In this document: one piece after another, positions 17,426 to 25,321 of the stretch
Layout: each line of letters starts with the position of its first letter
Numbering within the stretch: position 1 is the stretch's first letter
Assembly: GCA_028287465.1 (NCBI GenBank)
Contig: JAQBPO010000041.1
Coordinates: 1-64,000, forward strand
Direction of reading: 5' to 3'
Length of the DNA: 64,000 nucleotides
Source: Fibrobacterota bacterium
GTDB taxonomy: Bacteria > Fibrobacterota > Fibrobacteria > UBA11236
Made by a program: the position numbers and the translations under genes
The notes under the pieces: model-generated
Seen by the model: the letters and a program-made list of their open reading frames with translations, nothing else
What the model was told of the DNA's origin: nothing
Databases searched by the model: none

Positions 17426-18386
17426 CGCTAATGCCGTCGAAGGCGCCGCGAAGGGCGCCGTTCTCGGCGCCGCCGGGCCGGGAGGCTATGCCGCGCATCT
17501 TTCCCCGGATCGCCTCGCCATATACCTGTTGCACGGCGTGGTGGAAGGAAGCTCCTACCGCGTGCGCAACTACAACCGCAAGCACCTGGAGGCGGATTAC
17601 TTCCGGGATTTCCTGAAGGGCCTGCTCGCCAAGGGCCGTCCGCTCTCCATGGACGACGCCGTGCGCCACCATCAGGAGGGCCGTCCCTATCCCCCCCATT
17701 CCTTCGCCATCACCTTCGACGATGGATTCTGGAACAACCTCTCGGTGGCCGCGCCCATCCTCAAGGATCTGGGCATCCCCGCGATGTTCTACGTCACCTC
17801 CGGGTTCGTCGAGGACAATGCCATGTCCTGGATCGATCGCATCGAGGAATGCATCGAGGCGGCGTCCCCGGACGCGGTCAAATTGCCCTGGCGGAAGGAG
17901 CCCGATAGGCTCCGCAACCGCGAGGAAGGCATCCTGTTCCTGGACGAGGTCCGCCGGAAGGTCAAAGGCGATCCCGCGGTGGACGTCGACGCCCTCATCG
18001 CCGACATCGCCCGGCAATGCGGCATGCCGGCCCCGATAAGCTCCGCCTCCCCTTTGGACCGGAAAATGACCTGGCCGGAAGTGCGGGAATTGGCGGGTGG
18101 GGACGGCTTCACGGTCGGGGGGCATTCCCACCGGCATGGGGTGCTGGCCTTCCTGGGCCAGGAGGAATTGGAGCGGGAAATCGACACCAGCCTCGATTTG
18201 ATGCGGGAAAAGGCCGGCCTCGCGACCCGCCATTACTCCTATCCGGAGGGCCTGGCCCACTGTTTCGACGAACGGGTCATCCGGGCGTTGAAGGAAAGGG
18301 GGATTGTCTGTTCCCCCACCGCCATGCCCGGCACCAACGCCCCGGAGGACGATCTATTCCTCCTGCGCCGCATTCTTGTCATCTGA
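17412..18386 (+). CDS. Polysaccharide deacetylase (NodB/CE4) family protein
   Basis: 324 aa. CE4 motif 1 appears as AITFDDGFWNN (about 98-108, with the catalytic Asp and metal-binding Asp), motif 2 as GHSHRHG (about 237-243, two metal His), and a motif 3-like RHYSYPEG follows. Family members remove N-acetyl groups from glycans; here the substrate may be the cluster's amino sugar or a chain carrying it. No signal peptide is evident, so action may be cytoplasmic. It is the last gene of the first transcription block; a promoter begins inside its 3-prime end. Confidence 0.82.
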   Translation: MDMGNANAVEGAAKGAVLGAAGPGGYAAHLSPDRLAIYLLHGVVEGSSYRVRNYNRKHLEADYFRDFLKGLLAKGRPLSMDDAVRHHQEGRPYPPHSFAITFDDGFWNNLSVAAPILKDLGIPAMFYVTSGFVEDNAMSWIDRIEECIEAASPDAVKLPWRKEPDRLRNREEGILFLDEVRRKVKGDPAVDVDALIADIARQCGMPAPISSASPLDRKMTWPEVRELAGGDGFTVGGHSHRHGVLAFLGQEELEREIDTSLDLMREKAGLATRHYSYPEGLAHCFDERVIRALKERGIVCSPTAMPGTNAPEDDLFLLRRILVI

Positions 18387-18405
18387 ATTACGGCCATGGT
18401 ATAGT
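18376..18405 (+). promoter_or_regulatory. Sigma70-type promoter inside the glycan cluster
   Basis: TTGTCA (18376-18381), 18-base spacer and TATAGT (18400-18405), overlapping the end of the deacetylase gene. It would drive the small unknown gene at 18469 and the genes after it, with a leader of about 57 bases. Confidence 0.6.
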
Positions 18406-18468
18406 GGCTGTTAGGTATGGGGGGCCGCTAGTCGCTAGCTGCCACCGCCGCCAGGGACGGACCATTAC

Positions 18469-18843
18469 ATGAAATACCATCCGAAAAACCCGCCCCGTGA
18501 ATACCGGGTCGGCAAGGACGGGGCCATCACGATAAAGGATTGCGCCCATATCGAACTCGCTCCCGAAGAGCAGATCACCCTGACCACCCCTTCCGGCACG
18601 GAGTTCGACGTCCTCAAGAAGGAATGGGGGTATTACGCCACCCCTTCCCTGAACGGCCGCCTGCCCGAGTTCGGCCTCAAATCCGCCCTGGTCCGCAGCC
18701 CCATCGGCAGGTACTTCCTGGTGCTGGTGGAAGCGGCCAAGCGCGAGGACTTCCTCGCCTATATCGCCTTCGAAAACCTGGAAGTGGCCGCCTGGCTGGA
18801 CGACGACGCTTCCCTGGAAAGGATCCGGCAGCTGCCGCATTAG
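18469..18843 (+). CDS. Conserved small protein of unknown function in polysaccharide cluster
   Basis: 124 aa, no signal peptide or membrane segment. Clear features are the basic start (KYHPKNPPREYRVGKDG), a KDCAHIEL segment, YYATPSLNGRLPEFGL, and the C-terminal VAAWLDDD. I recall similar proteins in surface-polysaccharide loci of other bacteria but cannot name a function, and that recollection is unverified. It has its own promoter and is the first gene of the second transcription block, which suggests it matters for the pathway. No ribosome-binding site of note. The start is the first ATG after the promoter in this frame. Confidence 0.7.
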   Translation: MKYHPKNPPREYRVGKDGAITIKDCAHIELAPEEQITLTTPSGTEFDVLKKEWGYYATPSLNGRLPEFGLKSALVRSPIGRYFLVLVEAAKREDFLAYIAFENLEVAAWLDDDASLERIRQLPH

Positions 18844-18914
18844 GCGCCCGGACCGATGGGATTGGGAATGCAGCCCGGAATACCGGCCGGACCGGACGCG
18901 TCCCTGGAAAGGAT
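18805..18914. repeat. 20-bp direct repeat across a gene boundary
   Basis: Positions 18805-18824 and 18895-18914 match at 19 of 20 bases; both read DASLER in their gene's frame, one at the end of the unknown gene and one near the start of the methyltransferase gene. It may be a small tandem duplication scar. Confidence 0.6.
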
Positions 18915-19611
18915 AAGGGCGGAAGCTACGTCCTGCCTGCCTCCTACGGCCACCAATGTCTGGTCCAATGATGCGCGTCTGCTGGAGGCCTATCGCAAGC
19001 GTTGCCGCAGGGAGACCGAAGAGATGACCTGCGCCGCCCAGGCCGCGGAAATCCTGGCGCCCCTGGTGGCACCGGGCGAAACCCTGCTGGATGCCGGTTG
19101 CGCGGGAGGCTATTACCATTGGTCCTTCGAGTCCCGCGGCGTACCCGTGGAGTACCACGGCCTGGACTACACCCCAGAATGCATCGCCTTGGCCCGGGAA
19201 GAGATGGGCTCGGCCGCGGGCCTCCCGGCCGAAAGGTTCATCCCCGGCTCGATCGAAAGCCTGGACCGCGCCTTCGACAATGTCCTCTGCTTCAACGTCC
19301 TCACCCACAACGCCCATTTCGGGAAACCCCTGGAAGCCCTGCTCCGCTGCGCCCGCAAGCGGATCCTGATCCGCGAATCCCTCGGGGACGCCTTGAGCGT
19401 CGACTTCCGCGCGGACGCCTTCATCGACGAGGGCAAGCGCCACCTGCGCACCTACTTCAACACCTACCCCAGGGTGGAAGTGGAACGCCTGATGGACGAG
19501 GCGGGTTTCACCGTGACCCGGATCCGCGATCGGCGCACGGGGGACGGCACGGAAACCGTCTGCGGCGTGCCCGCGCATTGGCGCATCCTGCTCGGGGAGA
19601 AGCGCCGGTAG
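18856..19611 (+). CDS. Class I SAM-dependent methyltransferase
   Basis: 251 aa. SAM motif I is LLDAGCAGGYY (about 77-87), followed by YHGLDYTPECIALA (acidic loop) and FDNVLCFNVL in place of motif II. The first 45 residues are unusual and the start is not certain. Its codons 14-20 (DASLERIR) repeat the end of the preceding gene in both DNA and protein. Located between the unknown small gene and asnB, it probably methylates the glycan or a sugar intermediate. Confidence 0.75.
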   Translation: MGLGMQPGIPAGPDASLERIRAEATSCLPPTATNVWSNDARLLEAYRKRCRRETEEMTCAAQAAEILAPLVAPGETLLDAGCAGGYYHWSFESRGVPVEYHGLDYTPECIALAREEMGSAAGLPAERFIPGSIESLDRAFDNVLCFNVLTHNAHFGKPLEALLRCARKRILIRESLGDALSVDFRADAFIDEGKRHLRTYFNTYPRVEVERLMDEAGFTVTRIRDRRTGDGTETVCGVPAHWRILLGEKRR

Positions 19612-19619
19612 GCGCGGCC

Positions 19620-21452
19620 ATGTGCGGGATTGCGGGCTATTACGGCCCCGAGGAATTGGATCCGGCCGCCCTGGACGCGTGCCTGACCCTGATGGGACGG
19701 CGGGGACCGGACGCGCACGGCGCCTACCGCCATGTCTCGCCGCAAGGCCGCCACGTCTGCCTCCTGCACAGCCGCCTCAGCATCATCGATCTGGATCCGC
19801 GTTCCAACCAGCCCTTCCGGGACGCGTCCAAGGTGATCGCCTTCAACGGCGAAATCTACAACTACCTGGAATTGAGGAAACGCCTGGAAGGCGAAGGCCG
19901 GGCCTTCCGCACCCATGGCGATACGGAAGTCCTGATCGCGGCCCTGGGCGCCTACGGCGTCAAGGCCCTGGACCTGTGCGACGGCATGTGGGCCTTCGCC
20001 TGCTATGACGAGGGCACGGGCGACCTGATGCTGTCGCGCGATCGCTTCGGCGAGAAGCCCCTGTTCCTCTATAAACGGGGCGGCGGGATCTTCTTCGGAT
20101 CCGAAATCAAGTTCATCCGCGCCCTGTCCGGGGACGCGCCCGGCCTCAACGCGGAGAAGCTCAACCGTTACCTGGTGAACGGCTATCGCGCCCTGTTCAA
20201 GAGCGAGGACTCCTACTTCCTGGGGGTCGAGTCCCTGCCGGCCGCGACCGTGGAGATCGTGGACGCCGCCGGCGCGGGAACGCGCGAGCGTTATTGGGAT
20301 TTCGCCTTCCGCCCGGACGCGGGCATGGGTTATGGGGACGCGGTGGAGGAATTGCGGGCCATCCTGATCGACTCGGTGAAGCTGCGGCTCCGCGCGGACG
20401 TGCCCATCGCGTTCTGCATGAGCGGAGGCATCGACTCCAACTCCCTGGTGGCCATCGCCAAAAAACGGCTCGGTTACCAGGTCCACGGGTTCACCATCGC
20501 GAACACGGATTCCCGGTACGAGGAAATGGACCTGGTGGAGCAGGCGGTGCGCGAACTCGGCATCAAGCATACCGCCATACGGCTTTCCACGGAAGGGTTC
20601 CTGCCCAGGCTCAAGGATCTGGTGGCCTACCATGATTCGCCGGTGGCGACCATCTCCTATTACGTGCATTGGCTCCTCATGGAAAGCGTGCGGGACCATG
20701 GCTACAAGATTTCCGTCAGCGGCACCGCCGCGGACGAGCTGTTCACCGGGTACTATGATCACCACCTCGCCTACCTCCGCGAGGTGGAAGGGGACGCGGA
20801 ACTGTACGCGGCCTCCCTGGCCAACTGGAACCGGCATATCCGGCCGGTGGTGCGCAACCCGCATTTCCAGGACCCCCGCCTGTTCTCCGATCGGCCCGGG
20901 TTCCGCGGGCACCTCTACATGGAGACGGACGGTTTCTCCGCCTACCTGTCAAAGCCCTGGTCCGAAGCCTTCGCCGAGCGGGCCTATGCGGGCGATATCC
21001 TGCGCAACCGCATGCTGAACGAGATGTTCCACGAAGTGGTCCCCATGATCCTCCATGAGGACGATCTCAACGCCATGTATTTCTCCATCGAGAACCGCTC
21101 GCCGTTCCTTTCCAGGGACCTCTTCGAATTCTCGTTGCGCGTGCCCACCCGCCACCTGATCCGGGACGGGTACACCAAGGCCCTGTTGCGGGACGCCATG
21201 CATGGCCTGGTCCCCGAAGCCATCCTGCGCAAGCGCCAGAAGGTGGGCTTCAACGCGCCCGTGCTCGACCTGCTGGACGTGAAGGATCCCCAGGTGAAAG
21301 CGTACCTGCTGGACGACGGCCCCATCTTCGACCATATCGATCGGGCCAAGATGGAAACCCTGCTGGCGAAGCCCGCGATTTCCGATAGCGAAAACAAATT
21401 CCTCTTTTCCTTCCTTTCCGCGAAGGCCTTCCTGGAAGGGGCCGGGCCATGA
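19620..21452 (+). CDS. asnB: Glutamine-hydrolysing asparagine synthetase-like amidotransferase
   Basis: 610 aa. It starts MCGIAGYYG, so Cys2, the glutaminase nucleophile, is present once Met is removed. The N-terminal nucleophile domain has RRGPDAHGAY and FNGEIYNYLEL; the synthetase domain has the ATP pyrophosphatase P-loop SGGIDSNS at about 271. Family members adenylate a carboxylate and replace it with an amide using ammonia from Gln. In glycan clusters such enzymes often amidate uronic or aldulosonic acids. The next gene, an amidotransferase, overlaps by 4 bases. The frame is open upstream of 19620, inside the methyltransferase gene; that extension is rejected. Confidence 0.85.
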   Translation: MCGIAGYYGPEELDPAALDACLTLMGRRGPDAHGAYRHVSPQGRHVCLLHSRLSIIDLDPRSNQPFRDASKVIAFNGEIYNYLELRKRLEGEGRAFRTHGDTEVLIAALGAYGVKALDLCDGMWAFACYDEGTGDLMLSRDRFGEKPLFLYKRGGGIFFGSEIKFIRALSGDAPGLNAEKLNRYLVNGYRALFKSEDSYFLGVESLPAATVEIVDAAGAGTRERYWDFAFRPDAGMGYGDAVEELRAILIDSVKLRLRADVPIAFCMSGGIDSNSLVAIAKKRLGYQVHGFTIANTDSRYEEMDLVEQAVRELGIKHTAIRLSTEGFLPRLKDLVAYHDSPVATISYYVHWLLMESVRDHGYKISVSGTAADELFTGYYDHHLAYLREVEGDAELYAASLANWNRHIRPVVRNPHFQDPRLFSDRPGFRGHLYMETDGFSAYLSKPWSEAFAERAYAGDILRNRMLNEMFHEVVPMILHEDDLNAMYFSIENRSPFLSRDLFEFSLRVPTRHLIRDGYTKALLRDAMHGLVPEAILRKRQKVGFNAPVLDLLDVKDPQVKAYLLDDGPIFDHIDRAKMETLLAKPAISDSENKFLFSFLSAKAFLEGAGP

Positions 21453-22585
21453 GATATTGCGTACGATGCATCCTGCCGGACACGCGGCCCAACTTGGTTC
21501 TCGGTCCGGACGGCGTCTGCAATGCCTGCCGCAACCACGGCACCCGTCCCTCCATCGATTGGAAAGCCCGCTCCGCCGCCTTCGCGAAGGTGGTGGAAAC
21601 CGCCAAATCCCGATCGGAAGGGTACGATTGCCTGATCCCGGTCAGCGGGGGAAAGGACAGCACCTGGCAGGTCGTAACCTGCCTGGAGCATGGGCTGAAG
21701 CCGCTCGCCGTGACCTGGAAGACCCCGGGCCGGACCTCCATCGGGGAGAGCAACCTCCGGAACCTGATCTCCCTGGGCGTCGACCATATCGATTACTCCA
21801 TCAGCCCCAAGGTGGAAGCGGCGTTCATGATCGAGGCGCTCCGGCGCTTCGGCGATACGGCCATCCCCATGCATATGGCGCTTTTCAACATCCCCCTCAA
21901 GATCGCATCGCGGTTCCGGATCCCCCTGGTCGTATGGGGCGAGAACTCCGCCTTCGAATACGGTTCGGATGGGGAGGAGAACCTGGGCTTCAAGCTGGAC
22001 GCCGCCTGGCTGCGGAAGTTCGGGGTCACCCAAGGCACCACGGCTGCGGATTGGGTCTCGGACCGGATCTCCGGCAAGGATCTGACGCCCTACTTCGGTC
22101 CGGGCGACAAGGAGATGCAGGAGAACGATGTCGCCGCCGTGTTCATGGGATATTATTTCCCCTGGGACCCGGAAACCAGCCTTGCCGTGGCCTCGGCCCA
22201 TGGCTTCCGCCCCCGTGCGGAAGGGCCGCTCACCGGCTATTACGACTATGCGGACATCGACGACCACTTCATATCCATCCATCATTGGCTGAAATGGTAC
22301 AAGTTCGGCTTCACCCGCCTGTTCGACAACCTGTCCCTGGAAATCCGCAACGGCCGCATGACCCGGGATAAGGCCATCGGAGAGGTGCGCCGGCTGGGAA
22401 GCCAGAAGCCGGACGCCGATATCGCGCGGTTTTGCGATTTCGCCGGCATCGACATCGCCGAATTCCACGCCATCATCGAAAAGTTCCGGAATCCCGCCGT
22501 TTGGACGCGGACCGCCGGCGGAAGCGCGGCGGAAGCGCCCTGGATGATCCGCGATTTCCTGGTCCCGGATTGGCCCTGGGCCTGA
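21449..22585 (+). CDS. N-acetyl-sugar amidotransferase, PseA/WbpG type
   Basis: 378 aa. The start CVRCILPDT and later GVCNACRNHG provide four Cys for a zinc site; the ATP-binding PP-loop is IPVSGGKDST (about 63-72). Further landmarks are LAVTWKTPGRT and VVWGENSAFEYG. These match the family that turns a sugar N-acetyl group into an acetamidino group, with ammonia normally delivered by HisH/HisF-like partners. No such partners are visible in the window; the adjacent AsnB is the only glutaminase nearby. Coupled to asnB by an ATGA overlap. This is the end of a gene run before a new promoter. Confidence 0.82.
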   Translation: MRYCVRCILPDTRPNLVLGPDGVCNACRNHGTRPSIDWKARSAAFAKVVETAKSRSEGYDCLIPVSGGKDSTWQVVTCLEHGLKPLAVTWKTPGRTSIGESNLRNLISLGVDHIDYSISPKVEAAFMIEALRRFGDTAIPMHMALFNIPLKIASRFRIPLVVWGENSAFEYGSDGEENLGFKLDAAWLRKFGVTQGTTAADWVSDRISGKDLTPYFGPGDKEMQENDVAAVFMGYYFPWDPETSLAVASAHGFRPRAEGPLTGYYDYADIDDHFISIHHWLKWYKFGFTRLFDNLSLEIRNGRMTRDKAIGEVRRLGSQKPDADIARFCDFAGIDIAEFHAIIEKFRNPAVWTRTAGGSAAEAPWMIRDFLVPDWPWA

Positions 22586-22631
22586 ATCGGCCCCGGAACG
22601 GGCGCCACCTACGGGCAGGCGCCGTCCCCGG

Positions 22632-22661
22632 TTGCCCCGCGCATGCCCGGAGTTCTACAAT
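22632..22661 (+). promoter_or_regulatory. Sigma70-type promoter for second half of the glycan cluster
   Basis: TTGCCC (22632-22637), 18-base spacer, TACAAT (22656-22661). It lies in the 110-base gap before the methyltransferase gene at 22697, whose start is preceded by AAGGAG about 12 bases upstream. Confidence 0.55.
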
Positions 22662-22696
22662 ACAGATGCGAAATCGTTAAGGAGCAGGATAACACC

Positions 22697-23446
22697 ATGG
22701 AATACGCCAAACCTCCCAAGGACGTCTGGGAAGCCTCGTTCAAGGAACAGATCGCCAAGGGCGCCTACAATACCTCCCCCGTGGAGTCGCTCGTCCGCAC
22801 CGCGGCCTACCATATGCGGGACCGCCATCCGGACGGGGATTACTCCAAATTGCATTTCCTGGAAATGGGGTGCGGCGCCGGTCCCAACCTCAAGTGGGCG
22901 GCGGAAAAGGGAGTCAATATCAGCGGCGTGGACATCTCCACCACGGTCCTGGAGCTTTGCCGCAGGAACCTGGTGGCCGCCGGTTTCGAAAAGAAGATCG
23001 TCAAGCTGGTCGAGGCATCGGTGACGGATGTCCCTCTCCCGGACGCGTCCGTCGACGGGATATTCGAGTCCTGCGTGTTCCAGCATCTGGACAAGAAGGA
23101 TCGCGTCAAGGCCTTCTCGGAGGTGCGCAGGCTCCTGAAGCCCGGCGGGGCCTTCTTCGGGAACATGCTCGATTCCCGGCACGAAGTGTACCAGATGAAC
23201 AAAGACAAGACCCTCCCGAGCGATCCGGGCACCTTGCTGCTGGAACAAGGCGGCGCGAGCTTCTACCTGACCAACCAGGGCCTGACGCATTTTTACAGCC
23301 GCGAGGATCTCGACGAGCTGCTGAAGGGATTCAGCGTGATCGACCCCTCCCAGACCATCTATTACCTGCCCAAGTTCGAAGCGGCCAAGCGCGGGTACAA
23401 AGAACCCTACATGCAAAGCATGTGGACGGTCTACGCCGTTAAATAG
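22697..23446 (+). CDS. Class I SAM-dependent methyltransferase
   Basis: 249 aa from ATG 22697 (AAGGAG at 22679-22684). SAM motif I is FLEMGCGAGPN (about 53-63), the acidic loop is GVDIST, and the motif around DASVDGIFESCVFQHL then VRRLLKPGG is typical of Methyltransf_11. The C terminus (YYLPKFEAAKRGYKEPYMQSM) is unlike any group I can name. It has its own promoter and is the first gene of the block that contains the second AsnB-like protein. A sugar methyltransferase is the likely role. Confidence 0.82.
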   Translation: MEYAKPPKDVWEASFKEQIAKGAYNTSPVESLVRTAAYHMRDRHPDGDYSKLHFLEMGCGAGPNLKWAAEKGVNISGVDISTTVLELCRRNLVAAGFEKKIVKLVEASVTDVPLPDASVDGIFESCVFQHLDKKDRVKAFSEVRRLLKPGGAFFGNMLDSRHEVYQMNKDKTLPSDPGTLLLEQGGASFYLTNQGLTHFYSREDLDELLKGFSVIDPSQTIYYLPKFEAAKRGYKEPYMQSMWTVYAVK

Positions 23447-23461
23447 GGGAAAGGGGATCCG

Positions 23462-25321
23462 ATGGCGAGGCTGGCGGGGCAATGGACGGATGAAGGGGGC
23501 GCCGACGGCGCGCAGGATGCCGGGAACGATCCGGTATGCCGGGCCGCCGCGGGTTATGCCGCCAGGATGGGTTGGAAGATCCGCGCCCTCGGCAAGGATA
23601 AGGTGCGCATGGCCTGCGCGGCGCCGGACCTGGCGGATTGCGACGAGGTCGGCGGGCTCCTGATCGCGATCGACGGCATGTTCTACAACGGGGAATTCCC
23701 CGCGGGCAGGCAAGGGGAAAGCGGCGTCTTCGCGGATCTCTACCGCAAGCACGGTTTCGAAGGTGCGGTGAAAAAGGTCAACGGCGATTTCAGCATCGCC
23801 CTGTACGATCCGGGAACGCGCGAACTCTGGCTGGCGCGGGATCGGCTGGGCACCCGGCCTATGTATTACGCCTTCAAAGGCGGCCGCTTCGGATTCTCCT
23901 CGCGCCCATCCTTCCTCCTCCGCATGCCCGGCGTCTCCCCCGCTCCCCGCAAGGCCTTCCTGGGCATCTACGGCGGGAGCCATTACCGTTATATCGACAA
24001 CGATATCGATCGTTCCGCGTATGAGGATATCCTGCAACTCCCCTTCGGGAGCTTCCTGCGTTTCGACGGCCGGGATTGCAAGGTGGGCCGGTATTGGGAC
24101 CTGGAGGAACGGCCGGATTGGGCCGAGCCGGAATCCGTCCTGGCGGAAAAATACCGGGATCTGTTCCTGGACGCGGTCCGCCTGCGCATGCGGCGCGTGG
24201 ATCGCCCGGCCTTCACCCTTTCGGGCGGCATGGATTCCTCTTCGGTATTGGCCGCCACCGTAAAGCTTTCCGGGAAAAAGCAGATCGCGTTCTCCAGCGT
24301 CTACGAGGACAAGACCTACGATGAATCCGGGGAGATAGCCTCCATGCTCCCGGGGTACGTGGACAAATGGATCCCGTTCAGCATCGGCACCCCGGACGTG
24401 TGGGCCCTGGTGGACCGGATGGTGGAGGCGCATGATGAGCCGGTCCTGACGGCAACCTGGCTGTCCCACTTCCTGCTCTCCGAAGAGGTGGCCAAGCAGG
24501 GTTACAAGACCCTGTTCGGGGGGTTGGGCGGGGACGAATTGAACGCCGGCGAGTACGAGCATTTCTTCCCGTTCTTCGCGGACCTGATGAAGGCGGGACG
24601 GACCGCGGATCTTTCCGCCGAGGTGGCGATGTGGGTGAAGTACCACGACCATCCGATCTTCAAGAAGGATTACGGGGTGATGGAAGCCACCGTAAAGCGC
24701 ACCGCCGACCTGTCCCGCCAGGGCATCTGCCTGCCGGATCGCGTGCGCCTGGAGCGTTACGCCTCGGCCATGAACAGGGACTACTTCGACCTGAAGGCTT
24801 TCCAGCCGATCATGGATCACCCTTTCCAAAGCTACCTGAAGAACCGGCTCTACCAGGACATGACCCGCGAGACAATCCCTTGTTGCCTGCGGGCCGAGGA
24901 CCGCCAGACGGCCGCCTTCGGCCTGGAGAATTGCACGCCCTTCTTCGATCACCGCCTGGTGGAGTTCATGTACCGCGTGCCCGGGGACATGAAGATCCGC
25001 AAGGGCGTGACCAAGCACCTGCTGCGGGAGGCCATGACCGGCGTGCTGCCGGAAGAGACCCGCACGCGCACCAAGAAGGTGGGCTGGAACGCCCCCGCCC
25101 ACAAATGGTTCAGCGGCGCGGGGCTGGAAAGGCTCAAGGACATGGTGCACGACAAACGCTTCAAGGAGCGCGGCATCTACGACATTAAGGAAGTGACGCG
25201 CCTGCTGAACGAGCATGAGGACATCGTGGCCAACGGCAAGGCCATCGACAACCACATGATGTTCTTCTGGCAATTGGTCAACATGGAGACCTGGCTGCGG
25301 CGGCTGGATGCCGGAGCTTAG
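23462..25321 (+). CDS. Asparagine synthetase-like protein without glutaminase nucleophile
   Basis: 619 aa. The synthetase domain is intact, with SGGMDSSS (PP-loop, about 259-266), GLGGDELNAGEY and ENCTPFFDHRLVEF. The N-terminal domain still has the fold (FYNGEF, LARDRLGTRPMYY) but begins MARLAGQW and not MCG, so the Cys2 that releases ammonia is absent. It should therefore use free ammonia, take another acyl acceptor as in beta-lactam-synthetase-like relatives, or act as an amide-bond ligase. It overlaps the GT-B-like gene by 14 bases. The start at 23462 follows AGGGGAAAGGGG. Confidence 0.8.
   Translation: MARLAGQWTDEGGADGAQDAGNDPVCRAAAGYAARMGWKIRALGKDKVRMACAAPDLADCDEVGGLLIAIDGMFYNGEFPAGRQGESGVFADLYRKHGFEGAVKKVNGDFSIALYDPGTRELWLARDRLGTRPMYYAFKGGRFGFSSRPSFLLRMPGVSPAPRKAFLGIYGGSHYRYIDNDIDRSAYEDILQLPFGSFLRFDGRDCKVGRYWDLEERPDWAEPESVLAEKYRDLFLDAVRLRMRRVDRPAFTLSGGMDSSSVLAATVKLSGKKQIAFSSVYEDKTYDESGEIASMLPGYVDKWIPFSIGTPDVWALVDRMVEAHDEPVLTATWLSHFLLSEEVAKQGYKTLFGGLGGDELNAGEYEHFFPFFADLMKAGRTADLSAEVAMWVKYHDHPIFKKDYGVMEATVKRTADLSRQGICLPDRVRLERYASAMNRDYFDLKAFQPIMDHPFQSYLKNRLYQDMTRETIPCCLRAEDRQTAAFGLENCTPFFDHRLVEFMYRVPGDMKIRKGVTKHLLREAMTGVLPEETRTRTKKVGWNAPAHKWFSGAGLERLKDMVHDKRFKERGIYDIKEVTRLLNEHEDIVANGKAIDNHMMFFWQLVNMETWLRRLDAGA

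Noticed and set aside
19002-19619. Upstream extension of asnB
   Set aside because: The MCG start at 19620 is required for the glutaminase residue; the extension overlaps the methyltransferase gene.
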